64,000 nucleotides of DNA from positions 35,484 to 99,483 of the forward strand of contig NZ_JXBK01000001.1 of assembly GCF_000816495.1 (NCBI RefSeq), in the 5' to 3' direction. The translations under genes and the position numbers were made by a program. Under the pieces are notes generated by a model. It made no database searches, was not told where the DNA came from, and was given only the letters and a program-made list of their open reading frames with translations. The stretch is from Acinetobacter harbinensis (GTDB lineage: Bacteria; Pseudomonadota; Gammaproteobacteria; Pseudomonadales; Moraxellaceae). Numbering within the stretch: position 1 is the stretch's first letter; each line of letters begins with the position of its first letter. Below are positions 1 through 10,373 of this stretch, piece after piece.

Positions 1-585
1 CTGCTGGTCGAAGCGAACCGAGCCGGTTTTAGCAAAGGTAAACCATTGAATAAGATTGGCATGAAAGGACAAGACACCTGTGAACTATTCTTTGATGATG
101 TCCGCGTGCCAAAAGAGAATTTACTCGGCCTCGAAGGCATGGGTTTTATGATGCTGATGAAAGAATTGGCATGGGAACGCTTAATTGTAGCGATTATCTG
201 TCAAGCGGGAGCAGAAGCTGCATTTGCGCATACGGTGCAATACACCAAACAGCGTAAAGCCTTTGGTAAGAGTATCAGTGCCTTTCAAAACACACGCTTT
301 AAACTGGCTGAACTGCGCAGTGAGATTGACTTCTGCCGTGCTTATTTAGACCGTTGCATGCAATTACAACTTGAAGAGCAATTGGGCATTGATGCTGCGG
401 CAGCAGCAAAGTATAAAATTTCTGAGATGTTTTCCAAAGTGGTAGATGAATGCCTACAACTACATGGCGGCTATGGCTATATGATGGAATACCCGATTGC
501 ACGTGCTTATATTGATAATCGCGCCAATCGTATCTATGCCGGCACCAATGAGATTATGAAAGAGTTAATTGCACGTTCACTATAA
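1..585 (+). CDS. acyl-CoA dehydrogenase, C-terminal part (LCAD/isovaleryl type), partial
   Basis: Flavoenzyme that introduces the alpha-beta double bond into an acyl-CoA and passes electrons to ETF. The frame is already open at base 1, so the N-terminal part lies outside the window. About 194 residues are visible: the end of the middle beta domain and the C-terminal helical FAD domain with KQRKAFGK, QLHGGYGYM and the closing YAGTNEIMKELIARSL. In medium-chain enzymes the catalytic Glu sits in the YEGT segment. Here that position is Ala, and a Glu lies in LAWERL (codon 175-177), where long-chain and isovaleryl-CoA dehydrogenases carry their base. I therefore infer an LCAD-like enzyme; the chain length of the substrate is not certain. 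It ends at a terminator shared with the convergent monooxygenase gene. Confidence 0.9.
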   Translation: MLVEANRAGFSKGKPLNKIGMKGQDTCELFFDDVRVPKENLLGLEGMGFMMLMKELAWERLIVAIICQAGAEAAFAHTVQYTKQRKAFGKSISAFQNTRFKLAELRSEIDFCRAYLDRCMQLQLEEQLGIDAAAAAKYKISEMFSKVVDECLQLHGGYGYMMEYPIARAYIDNRANRIYAGTNEIMKELIARSL

Positions 586-592
586 AAAGCGT

Positions 593-626
593 GCATAAAA
601 AAGGAGCATACGCTCCTTTTTTATGC
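593..626. terminator. bidirectional Rho-independent terminator
   Basis: Perfect 15-bp inverted repeat with a 4-nt loop (608-611), A-rich on the left and T-rich on the right. It lies between two convergent genes and can end transcription in both directions. Confidence 0.9.
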
Positions 627-634
627 ACTTGTAA

Positions 635-2125
635 TTAAGAGACCTTTTTAGACTGCACCAAATCTTCATTAGTGTGTTTTTCAAATTGCAGCACCGCATC
701 ATCAAATCGAGCATGCTTAAGCGTTTTACGATCCAATAAGTAGTTATTACTAATCTTCCAAGGTGCATGCTTGCCTTGTTTAGGCATAACACCTACGGCA
801 CGCGCAATATAGCCTGAAGATAAACTCCCCATCACCGTATCTTCCATTAACTCGGTTGGATCACCTTGGGCTATTACTTGATCGTAATGATGCTCATCCA
901 TATAGTTAATTAAGCGGCAAATATAATCTGCGGCAATATCAACTTTTAATGTCCAAGAGGCATTTACATAACCAATGATCATGGCCATATTCGGCACATC
1001 ACTCAACATAACCCCCTGATAGAGCATATGCTTAGAAGTATCTAACGGAATGCGATCTAGGGTGGCTTGTACACCGCCTAAAATTTGAATTTCTAAACCC
1101 GTTGCAGAGACAATAATATCGGCATCTAAATGTTTACCTGATTTAAGTTGAATACCGGTTTCAGTAAACTGCTCGATCTGATCGGTCTCGACACTGGCGT
1201 GCCCCGAACGCAGCATTTCAAATAAATCACCATCTGGCACCACGCATAAACGTTGGTCCCACGGATTATAAGATGGGGTAAAGTGCTTCATATCGACTTG
1301 ATCTTTTAACTGCATTTTGATTAATTTAAGTAAAAATTTACGCAGTAATTTAGGTTGCTTTTGTGCCAGCAGATAAATGGAGCGTTGCGTACGAATATTA
1401 CGTTCGCGGGTAAATTTATACGCTATCTCTTCAGGCAATATTTTACGCATCTTGTCGTAGACAAAATCAATAGAAGGAATCGAAGCGATATAGGTCGGTG
1501 AGCGCTGTAACATGGTGACATGTGCTGCCCCGCCCTTGGCCAAAGCTGGAACAAGGGTGATGGCTGTGGCGCCACTACCAATAATCACCACTTTTTTATC
1601 TGTATAATCAAAGTTTTCAGGCCAAAATTGTGGGTGGATAACACTGCCCTGAAAAGCTTTTTGATTGGGGAAATCCGGCTGAAAACCTTGATCATAATTA
1701 TAATAACCGGTACAACCAATCACAAAATTAGCGATCCAAGTTTGTGGCTGTTGCTCGGCATCCTCAATTTGAACAATCCATTTTTTAAGCTGAGAATCAT
1801 AATTGGCAGCCAGCAAACGATGCTGAAAATGAATTTTGTCTTTTAACTGATATTCATCCACCACTTCGGACAAATAACCTTTGATGGAAGCACCATCTGC
1901 TAAGACATTACTCTGTTGCCATGGTTTAAAATTAAAACCAAAGGTAGACATATCTGAATCGGAGCGAATGCCCGGATATTTAAATAAATCCCAAGTGCCG
2001 CCGAAACTTTCACGCCGTTCAATAATATCAAGCTGCCGCTTGGGACAGTTCTTTAATAAATGAGCGGCCATCCCCAAACCGGAGATACCGGCACCAATAA
2101 TTAAAATATCAAGATGCTTTTCCAT
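635..2125 (-). CDS. flavin-containing monooxygenase, Baeyer-Villiger type
   Basis: Predicted NADPH- and FAD-dependent oxygenase of 496 residues that would insert oxygen next to a ketone or oxidise a sulfide. An N-terminal FAD dinucleotide fold (Gly11, Gly13, Gly16) is followed by the Baeyer-Villiger fingerprint F-x-G-x3-H-x3-W (Phe158, Gly160, His164, Trp168) and a second dinucleotide fold, VVIIGSGATA, near residue 180 for NADPH. The overall pattern resembles EthA-like enzymes of actinobacteria and acinetobacters. An AAGG ribosome site lies about 10 nt before the ATG. The gene stands alone. The natural substrate cannot be read from the sequence; a hydrocarbon, steroid or terpene ketone is a guess. 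Confidence 0.88.
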   Translation of the reverse strand: MEKHLDILIIGAGISGLGMAAHLLKNCPKRQLDIIERRESFGGTWDLFKYPGIRSDSDMSTFGFNFKPWQQSNVLADGASIKGYLSEVVDEYQLKDKIHFQHRLLAANYDSQLKKWIVQIEDAEQQPQTWIANFVIGCTGYYNYDQGFQPDFPNQKAFQGSVIHPQFWPENFDYTDKKVVIIGSGATAITLVPALAKGGAAHVTMLQRSPTYIASIPSIDFVYDKMRKILPEEIAYKFTRERNIRTQRSIYLLAQKQPKLLRKFLLKLIKMQLKDQVDMKHFTPSYNPWDQRLCVVPDGDLFEMLRSGHASVETDQIEQFTETGIQLKSGKHLDADIIVSATGLEIQILGGVQATLDRIPLDTSKHMLYQGVMLSDVPNMAMIIGYVNASWTLKVDIAADYICRLINYMDEHHYDQVIAQGDPTELMEDTVMGSLSSGYIARAVGVMPKQGKHAPWKISNNYLLDRKTLKHARFDDAVLQFEKHTNEDLVQSKKVS

Positions 2126-2258
2126 TTTTTTTATAACCTTGTTTAAGCTTAATTGAATTAAACCACAAATTTGACAATACGCAATGTCAAGTTTAAATAA
2201 TTCTGATCAAATAGCGTAATTTAAGTTTATGATAAAAAAGTATAAACAATAGACATAA

Positions 2259-2287
2259 AAAAAGACCAGTGAAACACTGGTCTTTTT
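2259..2287 (-). terminator. terminator of the ribosomal protein cluster
   Basis: 13-bp stem with a 3-nt loop followed, on the minus strand, by a T run. It lies 26 bp past rplQ, the last gene of the S10-spc-alpha run. Confidence 0.9.
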
Positions 2288-2313
2288 CGAACAACTGAAT
2301 TGTACTAACGAAA

Positions 2314-2679
2314 TTATTTAACTTCGCGATCTACAAGTTCAACGTAAGCCATCGGCGCAGCATCACCTGCACGAAAGCCCGCTTTAAGAACACGTAGATA
2401 ACCGCCGTTACGTTCTTTGTAACGAGGACCAAGAACGGTAAATAATTTACCAACAGTTGCTGCTGAACGAGTACGAGCAAACGCCAAACGACGGTTTGCA
2501 ACAGTATCGTTTTTAGCTAAAGTGATTAAAGGCTCAGCTACACGACGTAACTCTTTCGCTTTAGGCACAGTTGTTTTAATCAACTCGTGCTCAAACAAAG
2601 AGTTAGCCATGTTTTGAAACATCGCTTTACGATGGCTGCTTGTACGGCCTAATTTCACACCACTATTACGATGACGCAT
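2314..2679 (-). CDS. rplQ: 50S ribosomal protein L17
   Basis: Large-subunit protein that sits near the peptide exit tunnel. 121 residues, close to family length, with the typical start [17 protein letters not shown] and the [15 protein letters not shown] segment. Last gene of the alpha operon, 18 bp behind rpoA and followed by a strong terminator. Confidence 0.98.
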   Translation of the reverse strand: MRHRNSGVKLGRTSSHRKAMFQNMANSLFEHELIKTTVPKAKELRRVAEPLITLAKNDTVANRRLAFARTRSAATVGKLFTVLGPRYKERNGGYLRVLKAGFRAGDAAPMAYVELVDREVK

Positions 2680-2697
2680 GGTGATAGTCCTACTTAA

Positions 2698-3705
2698 TTA
2701 ACGGCTACGATAGGCAAAACGATCGTCCATACGTAAACTAGCTGGTGGCCAGTTCTCTAAACGCATGCCGAGTTGTAAGCCTTTTGAAGCCAGAACATCT
2801 TTGATTTCAGTTAACGATTTTTTACCTAAGTTAGGAGTTTTTAGTAACTCCACTTCAGTACGTTGAACCAAATCACCGATGTAGTAAATATTTTCTGCTT
2901 TCAAACAGTTAGCAGAACGAACAGTAAGCTCTAGATCATCTACTGGACGAAGCAAGATTGGATCCACTTCTTCGCGAGGCTCTTGAGCAACAGGAGCTTG
3001 ATCTTTCTGAAGATCAACAAAAATTGCAATTTGTTGTTGCAAGATTGTTGCCGCTTTGCGGATTGCTTCTTCTGGATCAACTGTACCATTGGTTTCAAGG
3101 TCAATGACCAGTTTATCAAGATCGGTACGTTGTTCTACACGCGCATTTTCAACGGTATAAGACACACGTTTGATTGGGCTATAAGAAGCATCTAACTGTA
3201 AACGACCCACTGGGCGAGTTTCGCCTTCTGGGAAACGTGAGTCAGACGTCTCATAACCACGACCTTGAGAAACTTTCAGGCGCATTTTTAATGAGCCTGA
3301 TGCACTGAGTGTGCCAATCAAATGCTCAGGGTTGACCACTTCAACATTATGCGGTAAACGAAGATCAGCGGCAGTTACATCGCCAGGACCTTGTTTTTCC
3401 AATGTCAAATATGCTTCGTTTTGATCGAATAGCTTAATCGACAATCCTTTTAGGTTCAGCAAGAGCTCGACGATGTCCTGCTGCAAGCCTTCTAAGGTAC
3501 TGTACTCGTGCTCGACCCCTTCTATCTCAACTTCAACCACAGCAGCGCCAGGCAAAGAAGATAATAGGATACGACGTAAAGCATTACCTAGAGTATGACC
3601 AAAGCCACGCTCTAACGGTTCTAGAATCACTTTTGCCGAGGTCCCGCTAGCCGCTTCGACCTTGATCGCTTGCGGAGTTAGAAACTCATTTGCAGTACGC
3701 GTCAT
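2698..3705 (-). CDS. rpoA: RNA polymerase alpha subunit
   Basis: 335-residue alpha subunit. The N-terminal domain (about 1-235) contains the [20 protein letters not shown] dimerisation segment and would seed assembly of beta and beta'. The C-terminal domain (about 250-320) carries the helix-hairpin-helix region [14 protein letters not shown] that contacts UP elements and activators. It lies between rpsD and rplQ, so core polymerase subunit supply is tied to ribosomal protein synthesis, as in other proteobacteria. Confidence 0.99.
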   Translation of the reverse strand: MTRTANEFLTPQAIKVEAASGTSAKVILEPLERGFGHTLGNALRRILLSSLPGAAVVEVEIEGVEHEYSTLEGLQQDIVELLLNLKGLSIKLFDQNEAYLTLEKQGPGDVTAADLRLPHNVEVVNPEHLIGTLSASGSLKMRLKVSQGRGYETSDSRFPEGETRPVGRLQLDASYSPIKRVSYTVENARVEQRTDLDKLVIDLETNGTVDPEEAIRKAATILQQQIAIFVDLQKDQAPVAQEPREEVDPILLRPVDDLELTVRSANCLKAENIYYIGDLVQRTEVELLKTPNLGKKSLTEIKDVLASKGLQLGMRLENWPPASLRMDDRFAYRSR

Positions 3706-3722
3706 TATTGCTACCTCAAGGA

Positions 3723-4349
3723 TTATTTAGAATACAATTCTACGATCAAGCTTTCGTTGATTTCAGCAGGTAAATCAGAACGATCCGGTGCAGCTTTAAA
3801 CGTACCTTCCAATTTCGAATGGTCAATTTCCATCCAAGAAGGCATACCACGTTGAGCAGCTAATTCAATCGCGCCTTTAATACGCAATTGTTGTTTAGCA
3901 CCTTCGTGAACTGCAATTACATCACCAGCTTTTACTTGGATAGACGCAATGTTAACACGACGACCATTCAAAGTAATGCTACGGTGAGATACAAGCTGAC
4001 GAGCTTCTGCACGTGTAGAACCAAAACCCATGCGATAAACAACGTTATCAATACGGCTTTCTAGCAATTTCAACAAGTTTTCACCTGTTGCGCCTTTAAC
4101 ACGAGCAGCTTCTTTATAGTAATTACTAAATTGACGCTCTAACACACCGTACATACGACGTACTTTTTGTTTTTCACGTAATTGTAGTGAGTACTCAGAT
4201 TGTTTACTACCACGAGCTCCGCCATGTTGACCAGGAGCTTTCGCATGTTTTTTTGTCTTAACATCAAACGGTTTAACGCCTGATTTAAGTTGCAGGTCTG
4301 TCCCTTCGCGGCGAGAGAGTTTGCATTTTGGACCAATATAACGAGCCAT
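3723..4349 (-). CDS. rpsD: 30S ribosomal protein S4
   Basis: 208-residue primary 16S rRNA-binding protein and assembly initiator. The S4 RNA-binding motif is visible in [33 protein letters not shown]. It lacks the zinc Cys cluster of some S4 forms. In Escherichia coli S4 represses the alpha operon through the leader before rpsM; a structured leader stands at the same place here. Confidence 0.98.
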   Translation of the reverse strand: MARYIGPKCKLSRREGTDLQLKSGVKPFDVKTKKHAKAPGQHGGARGSKQSEYSLQLREKQKVRRMYGVLERQFSNYYKEAARVKGATGENLLKLLESRIDNVVYRMGFGSTRAEARQLVSHRSITLNGRRVNIASIQVKAGDVIAVHEGAKQQLRIKGAIELAAQRGMPSWMEIDHSKLEGTFKAAPDRSDLPAEINESLIVELYSK

Positions 4350-4361
4350 GAATGATTCTCC

Positions 4362-4748
4362 TTAGACGCGACGTTTTTTAGGTGGACGGCAACCGTTGTG
4401 CGGGATTGGCGTCACATCGGTAATGCTGTTAATTTTATAACCCACTGCACCTAAAGCACGAACCGCGGATTCACGACCAGGACCAGGACCTTTTACAAGG
4501 ACGTCCAAGTTTTTCAAACCGTAATCTAAAGCAGCTTTACCAGCAACTTCAGCAGCTACCTGAGCAGCAAACGGAGTTGATTTACGTGATCCACGGAAGC
4601 CTTGTCCACCAGAGGTAGCCCAAGCCAATGCATTACCTTGACGATCGGTAATAGTAACAATGGTGTTATTAAAAGAAGCGTGAATGTGTGCAACACCTTC
4701 AGAGACGGTACGGGTGACCTTCTTGCGTGCGCGAGTATCTTTAGCCAT
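4362..4748 (-). CDS. rpsK: 30S ribosomal protein S11
   Basis: 128 residues; platform protein of the small subunit near the E site. The conserved end [10 protein letters not shown] and the GPGPGRESA segment are present. 12 bp before rpsD and 19 bp after rpsM, in the alpha operon order. Confidence 0.98.
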   Translation of the reverse strand: MAKDTRARKKVTRTVSEGVAHIHASFNNTIVTITDRQGNALAWATSGGQGFRGSRKSTPFAAQVAAEVAGKAALDYGLKNLDVLVKGPGPGRESAVRALGAVGYKINSITDVTPIPHNGCRPPKKRRV

Positions 4749-4767
4749 CTTTTAGCTTCCAGAAATC

Positions 4768-5124
4768 TTATTTCTTAATAGGTTTGCGCGGACCTTTACG
4801 GGTACGTGCGTTAGTTTTGGTGCGTTGTCCACGGACAGGCAAGCTGCGACGATGACGAAGACCACGATAGCAGCCTAAATCCATTAAACGTTTAATGTTC
4901 ATGGAAATTTCGCGACGTAAATCACCTTCGGTCGGAACCTTGGTAATTTCTGCACGAATCGCATCAAGTTGAGCATCATCCAATTCACGAATTTTAGTAG
5001 TTGGTGCAATTCCAACAGCAGCTAAGATATTCTTAGCAGTGTGGCGACCGATACCAAAGATATACGTGAGGGAGATAACAGCATGCTTGTTATCCGGAAT
5101 GTTTACACCGGCAATACGAGCCAT
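4768..5124 (-). CDS. rpsM: 30S ribosomal protein S13
   Basis: 118 residues; head protein that contacts the P-site tRNA and bridges to the large subunit. Helix-hairpin-helix region [14 protein letters not shown] and basic tail [12 protein letters not shown] are present. The ribosome site GGAG stands a few bases before the ATG. First gene of the alpha segment, preceded by a 106-bp gap with hairpin potential. Confidence 0.98.
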   Translation of the reverse strand: MARIAGVNIPDNKHAVISLTYIFGIGRHTAKNILAAVGIAPTTKIRELDDAQLDAIRAEITKVPTEGDLRREISMNIKRLMDLGCYRGLRHRRSLPVRGQRTKTNARTRKGPRKPIKK

Positions 5125-5230
5125 TCACTTTCTCCAAAAAGGCAGTAGAGATAATCAACCGCCCGACAAAAACCTTGAGGGGCGGATATTAACCTAATTC
5201 ACCTACTGAAATCAACAGGTCTTGATTAGA
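5125..5230 (-). promoter_or_regulatory. alpha-operon leader with hairpin upstream of rpsM
   Basis: Gap between rpmJ and rpsM, the place where E. coli has the S4-binding pseudoknot. On the minus strand CCGCCC (5180-5185) can pair with GGGCGG (5159-5164) around a 15-nt loop; the element is followed by the rpsM ribosome site. Pairing is seen directly; a role in S4 feedback is inference. Confidence 0.4.
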
Positions 5231-5347
5231 TTAACCTTGACGCTGTTTATGACGAGGCTCTGCGCTACAAATTACGCGGATAACCCCATTACGACGGATA
5301 ACTTTACAGTTACCACAAATTTTTTTAACAGAAGCTTGTACTTTCAT
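5231..5347 (-). CDS. rpmJ: 50S ribosomal protein L36
   Basis: 38-residue protein, the smallest of the large subunit, starting [14 protein letters not shown]. The zinc ligands Cys11, Cys14, Cys27 and His33 are all present, so this is the zinc-binding form. It sits in the usual place between secY and rpsM, 19 bp after secY. Confidence 0.96.
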   Translation of the reverse strand: MKVQASVKKICGNCKVIRRNGVIRVICSAEPRHKQRQG

Positions 5348-5366
5348 GATGAAACCTCAAGTGCGC

Positions 5367-6722
5367 TTATCCTTTAGGATGAGCCGTTTTTCTCATTAAC
5401 GTTTGATTATCGTACTGATGCGAGGTGAGATGTGCTTGTAGCTGAGCCATAAAGTCCATCACGACCACCACAACGATGAGCAAAGAGGTACCACCCAAAG
5501 AGAATGGAATACCAAATGAACTCTGCAATACCATCGGCATTAAACAAATCACTGTGATGTAAATCGCACCAATGAAGGTCAAACGATTAAGAATATGATC
5601 TAAGTAACGAGCAGTTTGCTCACCTGGACGAATACCAGGCACATACGCTCCGCTGCGTTTCAAGTTCTCTGACACTTCTTTTGGGCTAAACACTAGCGCA
5701 GTATAGAAGTAACAGAAAAAGATAATTAACGCACCAAAGAGCACCAAATACAACGGCTGTCCAGGCGATAACACGAGTGCAAAATCTTGTAGGCTACGCT
5801 TAATAATACCTGCATTCGGATCAGTACTCCCCATCCATTGACCTAAGCTCGCAGGGAACAAAAGTAATGAACTTGCAAAAATTGCGGGAATCACGCCTGC
5901 CATATTAATTTTCAATGGCAAATGTGTCTGCTGTGCAGTAAATACACGACGACCTTGTTGTTTTTGAGCGTAATTCACTGGGATACGACGTTGTGCTTTT
6001 TCAATAAACACAATAGCTGCTAACACTCCGATCGACAATAAACCAAACACGACTAAACCAATTAGACTTGTTTGACCATTATCAACTGAGGATAAAGACT
6101 GCATAATTAAATTCGGCAATCCAGCAACAATACCCGCAAAGATGATCATGGATATACCATTCCCTACTCCGCGTTCCGTAATTTGCTCACCTAACCACAT
6201 CAAAAACATAGTGCCTGCAACCAGTGAAGTCACTGCAGGAATGTAAAATGCTAATCCAGCAGTCAAAGTAATACCTTGACTAATTAGACCTGCACACATC
6301 CCGACTGACTGCACAAATGCAAGAAACAATGTTCCTTGTCGCGTATATTGATTAATCTTACGCTTACCTTGTTCGCCTTCTTTTTTCAAAGCTTCCAGCG
6401 AGGGCACCACGGTCGACATTAACTGCACAATAATAGATGCAGAAATATACGGCATGATACCTAAAGCAAGAATTGACATTCGCTCTAATGCACCGCCCGA
6501 AAACATATTAAACAAACCAAGAATAGTACCCTGATTGGCATTAAATAAGTTTTCAAGTGCTGCACTATTAATGCCTGGCACTGGAATATGTGCCCCTAGT
6601 CGAAAGACCATTAATGCACCGACGAGAAACATCATTCGGCGAATAATTTCACGATATTTCACATGAAACGGTTGGCCTTTCATCATGTTGACATGACCTG
6701 AAGAACTAGGAGACATAGACAC
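5367..6722 (-). CDS. secY: protein translocase subunit SecY
   Basis: 451-residue channel subunit of the SecYEG translocon in the inner membrane. About ten hydrophobic segments are visible, with the plug-region start VPGINSAAL after the first segment and the cytoplasmic loop [24 protein letters not shown] near residue 345. Located 6 bp after rplO at the end of the spc genes, the conserved position in bacteria. Confidence 0.98.
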   Translation of the reverse strand: MSMSPSSSGHVNMMKGQPFHVKYREIIRRMMFLVGALMVFRLGAHIPVPGINSAALENLFNANQGTILGLFNMFSGGALERMSILALGIMPYISASIIVQLMSTVVPSLEALKKEGEQGKRKINQYTRQGTLFLAFVQSVGMCAGLISQGITLTAGLAFYIPAVTSLVAGTMFLMWLGEQITERGVGNGISMIIFAGIVAGLPNLIMQSLSSVDNGQTSLIGLVVFGLLSIGVLAAIVFIEKAQRRIPVNYAQKQQGRRVFTAQQTHLPLKINMAGVIPAIFASSLLLFPASLGQWMGSTDPNAGIIKRSLQDFALVLSPGQPLYLVLFGALIIFFCYFYTALVFSPKEVSENLKRSGAYVPGIRPGEQTARYLDHILNRLTFIGAIYITVICLMPMVLQSSFGIPFSLGGTSLLIVVVVVMDFMAQLQAHLTSHQYDNQTLMRKTAHPKG

Positions 6723-6728
6723 TAGTGA

Positions 6729-7169
6729 TTACTCCTCGACTTTGCCGCCAGCAGCTTCAACAGCAACTTTAGCGCCTTTAGTCAATGCAACACCTTGAAT
6801 AGTGAATGCACGAGTAATCTCACCAGAAAGTACGATACGCGCACGGATCATATCTTTACGTACAACGTTCGCTGCTTTTAAAGTTTCAAGTGACACAACA
6901 TCACCTTCAACTTTATTCAGCTCTGATAAACGTACTTCAGCAGTTTTCAAAGCAATTTGGCTAGTAAAGCCAAATTTAGGCAAACGACGATATAACGCAG
7001 TTTGGCCGCCTTCAAAACCAGGACGTGTACCACCACTTTTACGTGAGTTTTGACCTTTGACACCACGGCCGCCAGTCTTACCCATACCAGAACCAATACC
7101 ACGGCCTAGACGAATATTATCACGTTTTGCACCTTCAGCAGGTGCAAGCTCATTTAAACGCAGAGTCAT
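6729..7169 (-). CDS. rplO: 50S ribosomal protein L15
   Basis: 146 residues with the Gly-rich N-terminal tail ([19 protein letters not shown]) that threads into 23S rRNA. A late assembly protein. Between rpmD and secY in the standard spc order. Confidence 0.98.
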   Translation of the reverse strand: MTLRLNELAPAEGAKRDNIRLGRGIGSGMGKTGGRGVKGQNSRKSGGTRPGFEGGQTALYRRLPKFGFTSQIALKTAEVRLSELNKVEGDVVSLETLKAANVVRKDMIRARIVLSGEITRAFTIQGVALTKGAKVAVEAAGGKVEE

Positions 7170-7172
7170 GGC

Positions 7173-7349
7173 TTATTCCTCTACACTAACCATATAGTAA
7201 ACTTTGTTGACCATACCGCGGTTAGAAGGTGTATCTTGAACTTCTACCGTATGACCAATACGACGCAGACCTAAACCTTGTAAGCAAAGTTTGTGATTTT
7301 TCAAACGATGCGAAGAAGATTTAGTCTGGGTAATTTTAATCGTTTTCAT
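7173..7349 (-). CDS. rpmD: 50S ribosomal protein L30
   Basis: 58-residue protein that fills the gap between rpsE and rplO. Start [16 protein letters not shown], with a [14 protein letters not shown] core typical of L30 and an end in SVEE. The gene fits the gap with only a few bases on either side. Confidence 0.96.
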   Translation of the reverse strand: MKTIKITQTKSSSHRLKNHKLCLQGLGLRRIGHTVEVQDTPSNRGMVNKVYYMVSVEE

Positions 7350-7355
7350 GATTGA

Positions 7356-7853
7356 TTACCCTTGAATTTGTGCTACTGAAAGACCACGTTTCGCAGCGAC
7401 TTTCTCAGGAGAAGTCATATCACGCAAACCTTTAAAAGTCGCGTTTACTACGTTAGCAGCATTCGTAGAACCATAGCATTTCGTCAATACGTTACGTACA
7501 CCGACAGCTTCAAGGACAGCACGCATTGCGCCACCAGCAATTACGCCGGTACCTTCAGAAGCAGGTTGCATGTATACACGGCTTGCACCATGACGAGCAT
7601 GAATAGGATGTTGTACAGTACCATCTACGAGGTCAACTGAAATCATGTTGCGACGAGCAGCTTCAAGTGCTTTAGAAATAGCAGCTGGAACTTCACGTGC
7701 TTTACCACGACCAAAACCTACGCGACCGTTACCATCACCCACAACTGTTAAAGCTGTGAAAGAAAAGATGCGACCACCTTTAACAACTTTGGCTACACGA
7801 TCAACGGCAACCAGCTTTTCAACAAGACCTTCGTTTTGTTCAACTTTAGCCAT
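7356..7853 (-). CDS. rpsE: 30S ribosomal protein S5
   Basis: 165 residues; decoding-accuracy protein with the double-stranded RNA-binding-like N-terminal domain ([20 protein letters not shown], site of spectinomycin-resistance changes in other bacteria) and a C-terminal domain with the [16 protein letters not shown] segment. 6 bp before rpmD. Confidence 0.98.
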   Translation of the reverse strand: MAKVEQNEGLVEKLVAVDRVAKVVKGGRIFSFTALTVVGDGNGRVGFGRGKAREVPAAISKALEAARRNMISVDLVDGTVQHPIHARHGASRVYMQPASEGTGVIAGGAMRAVLEAVGVRNVLTKCYGSTNAANVVNATFKGLRDMTSPEKVAAKRGLSVAQIQG

Positions 7854-7855
7854 GA

Positions 7856-8206
7856 TTAGAACTCCAAGCCGTTTTCACGAGCAGCATCAGCCAAGGCTTT
7901 GATACGACCATGATATTTAAAACCAGAACGGTCGAATGCAACTTTAGTGACACCAGCTGCTTTAGCACGTTCTGCAATTAAAGCACCTACTTTCGTAGCG
8001 GCTTCAACGTTACCAGTTGTACCAGCACGTAAAGTAGTATCTAAAGTTGAAGCTTGCGCTAAAACTTTGCCACCATCTGCTGAAATAACTTGCGCATAGA
8101 TGTGACGCGGAGTGCGGTTTACACACAAGCGAGTCGCACCCAATGCACGAATGTGCAAGCGTGTGCTTTTCGCACGACGCAAACGGGATTGTTTCTTTTC
8201 GTTCAT
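7856..8206 (-). CDS. rplR: 50S ribosomal protein L18
   Basis: 116 residues; 5S rRNA-binding protein that forms the central protuberance with L5 and L25. Conserved end [20 protein letters not shown]. Only 2 bp before rpsE, which suggests translational coupling. Confidence 0.98.
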   Translation of the reverse strand: MNEKKQSRLRRAKSTRLHIRALGATRLCVNRTPRHIYAQVISADGGKVLAQASTLDTTLRAGTTGNVEAATKVGALIAERAKAAGVTKVAFDRSGFKYHGRIKALADAARENGLEF

Positions 8207-8220
8207 TAGAACCTCGCGCC

Positions 8221-8754
8221 TTATTTCTTCTTAGCTTCTTTACGAAGAACAACTTCATCCGAATAACGAACACCTTTACCTTTATAAGGCTCTGGCTCAC
8301 GATATGAACGGATATCTGCAGCTACCTGACCCAACATATGTTTGCTTGCTGATTTCAAAACGATTTCAGTAGCAGTTGGAGTTTCAGCAGTTACACCTTC
8401 AGGAAGTTTATAATCGATAGGATGTGAAAAACCCAGGTTAAGGTGAACAACGTCACCTTTAACTGCAGCTTTATAACCCACACCAATTAGTTGTAACTTA
8501 CGTTCGAAGCCTTCATTAACACCTTTTACAAGGTTATTAAGAACGGCGCGAGCAGTACCAGCTTGCATCCAAGCGTCTTTCGACTCTTTAACTGGAGCAA
8601 CGTGAAGATTACCTTCTTCCTGTTTAAGCTCGACCAGCGCATGCAGGTTGAAAGACAACGTACCTTTGCTGCCTTTCACTTCGACCTGCCGGCCGTTCTG
8701 AGTAACTGTTACGCCATTAGGCACAGCTACTGGGGCTTTAGCCACACGAGACAT
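8221..8754 (-). CDS. rplF: 50S ribosomal protein L6
   Basis: 177 residues, two-fold repeated RNA-binding domain near the factor-binding stalk. Start [15 protein letters not shown] and end motif [16 protein letters not shown] match the family. Between rpsH and rplR. Confidence 0.98.
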   Translation of the reverse strand: MSRVAKAPVAVPNGVTVTQNGRQVEVKGSKGTLSFNLHALVELKQEEGNLHVAPVKESKDAWMQAGTARAVLNNLVKGVNEGFERKLQLIGVGYKAAVKGDVVHLNLGFSHPIDYKLPEGVTAETPTATEIVLKSASKHMLGQVAADIRSYREPEPYKGKGVRYSDEVVLRKEAKKK

Positions 8755-8767
8755 GAGGAATCACCTA

Positions 8768-9163
8768 TTAAGATACAAAAGCAATAACTTCACCACCGAT
8801 GCCCGCAGCACGTGCAGCGCGATCAGTCATGATGCCTTTGCTTGTAGAAACAATTGCAATACCTAAACCTTGCTTAACGCTCGGAAGTGCATCTTTACCG
8901 CGATACTGACGTAGACCTGGACGGCTTACGCGTTTCACAGTTTCGATAACTGGTTTGCCTTCAAAATATTTTAACGTAAGAGTCAAAGTCGGTTTGCTTT
9001 CAGCATCCGCAACTTCTACGTCAGAAATGTAACCCTCTTGTTGAAGAACGTTGGCAATAGCAACTTTCAACTTAGAGTTCGGCATAGAAACGGTTTGTTT
9101 CTTAGCCATTTGTGCGTTACGAACACGGGTTAGCATGTCGGCAACGGTATCTTGCATACTCAT
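8768..9163 (-). CDS. rpsH: 30S ribosomal protein S8
   Basis: 131 residues; primary 16S rRNA binder. [20 protein letters not shown] and the end [17 protein letters not shown] are typical. In E. coli S8 represses the spc genes; I could not identify its target here from sequence alone. Confidence 0.98.
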   Translation of the reverse strand: MSMQDTVADMLTRVRNAQMAKKQTVSMPNSKLKVAIANVLQQEGYISDVEVADAESKPTLTLTLKYFEGKPVIETVKRVSRPGLRQYRGKDALPSVKQGLGIAIVSTSKGIMTDRAARAAGIGGEVIAFVS

Positions 9164-9175
9164 TATGGTCGCTCC

Positions 9176-9481
9176 TTACCAACTTGCCTTAACAACGCCC
9201 GGTGCATCACCTTGCATGACTGTTTCACGTATTTTGTTACGGCTTAAACCGAACTTACGGAAATAACCATGAGGACGACCAGTTAAACCACAACGGTTAC
9301 GTAGACGTACTGGAGATGCATTACGTGGTAATGCCTGTAACTTTAAAGTCGCTTCAAAACGCTCTTCGTCGCTTGCATTTACATTTGCAATCGTTGCTTT
9401 TAATTCAGCACGTTTTGCAGCAAATTTAGCGACAGTTTTCTCACGTTTTAATTCGCGATTAATCATACCTTTCTTAGCCAT
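9176..9481 (-). CDS. rpsN: 30S ribosomal protein S14 (zinc-free form)
   Basis: 101 residues, the long form without a CxxC...CxxC zinc ribbon. Conserved [21 protein letters not shown] segment. It contrasts with the L36 gene of the same cluster, which keeps its zinc ligands. 10 bp after rplE and 12 bp before rpsH. Confidence 0.98.
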   Translation of the reverse strand: MAKKGMINRELKREKTVAKFAAKRAELKATIANVNASDEERFEATLKLQALPRNASPVRLRNRCGLTGRPHGYFRKFGLSRNKIRETVMQGDAPGVVKASW

Positions 9482-9490
9482 ATCGACCTC

Positions 9491-10027
9491 TTATTTGAAC
9501 GGGAAGCCAAATACACGCATTAGTGCACGGCCTTCGTCATCGGTGCGAGCAGTCGTAGTGATGGTAATATCCATACCACGAATACGATCAATCTTATCGA
9601 AATCGATTTCAGGGAACATAATCTGTTCCTTCAAACCCATCGAGTAGTTACCACGACCATCGAATGATTTCGCAGAAAAACCGCGAAAGTCACGAATACG
9701 AGGGATCGCGATAGAGATCAAACGGTCTAAGAATTCATACATACGTTCGCCGCGTAAAGTAACTTTACAACCAATCGGCCAACCATCACGGATTTTAAAA
9801 CCCGCGATTGATTTACGAGCTAATGTAAGAACTGGTTTTTGACCAGCAATCGCTTGCATATCAGATAAAGCGCCATCTAACAATTTCTTGTCAGCTGAAG
9901 CTGCACCAACACCCATATTAATGGTGATTTTAGTAATGCGTGGAATTTCCATCACATTCTTAACGCCCAATTGTTCTAGTAACTGAGCTTTAAGTTCTTC
10001 GTTGTAACGTGTTTTAAGTCTGGCCAT
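9491..10027 (-). CDS. rplE: 50S ribosomal protein L5
   Basis: 178 residues; binds 5S rRNA and contacts the P-site tRNA and S13. Conserved [21 protein letters not shown] and [12 protein letters not shown] segments. 16 bp after rplX. Confidence 0.98.
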   Translation of the reverse strand: MARLKTRYNEELKAQLLEQLGVKNVMEIPRITKITINMGVGAASADKKLLDGALSDMQAIAGQKPVLTLARKSIAGFKIRDGWPIGCKVTLRGERMYEFLDRLISIAIPRIRDFRGFSAKSFDGRGNYSMGLKEQIMFPEIDFDKIDRIRGMDITITTTARTDDEGRALMRVFGFPFK

Positions 10028-10043
10028 GGCCTATATCAACCTA

Positions 10044-10364
10044 TTACTTCGCTGCCGCCACTGATTCACCATTTGATTTGAATACGCGAGTTTTCACGCC
10101 TTCAGCATCAAATTGGTAACCAACACGGTCAGCCTTTTGGGTTGTAGCATTAAAAACTGCCACGTTTGAGATATGAAGCGTAGCTTCCTGAGTTACGATG
10201 CTGCCTTCAGCGCCAGTAGCTCGGTTCGGCTTTTGATGCTTCTTCACCAAATTAAGGCCTTCAACCTTAACACGGTCATTTGAAACAGACAAAACAGTTC
10301 CCTGGTTGCCTTTTTCTTTACCTGCGATCACAATAATTTGATCGCCTTTTTTAATCTTAGCCAT
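10044..10364 (-). CDS. rplX: 50S ribosomal protein L24
   Basis: 106 residues; assembly-initiating protein with an N-terminal KOW motif (KGDQIIVIAGKEKGNQGTV). 9 bp after rplN. Confidence 0.98.
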   Translation of the reverse strand: MAKIKKGDQIIVIAGKEKGNQGTVLSVSNDRVKVEGLNLVKKHQKPNRATGAEGSIVTQEATLHISNVAVFNATTQKADRVGYQFDAEGVKTRVFKSNGESVAAAK

Positions 10365-10373
10365 GAGTGCCTC

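Noticed and set aside
2126..2258. Possible tRNA or small RNA in the gap between monooxygenase and rplQ
   Set aside because: AT-rich without a cloverleaf or other supported structure apart from the terminator.
9231..9246. Half parS-like sequence TGTTTCACGT in rpsN
   Set aside because: Only the left half matches; the right half has no match. Likely chance in coding DNA.
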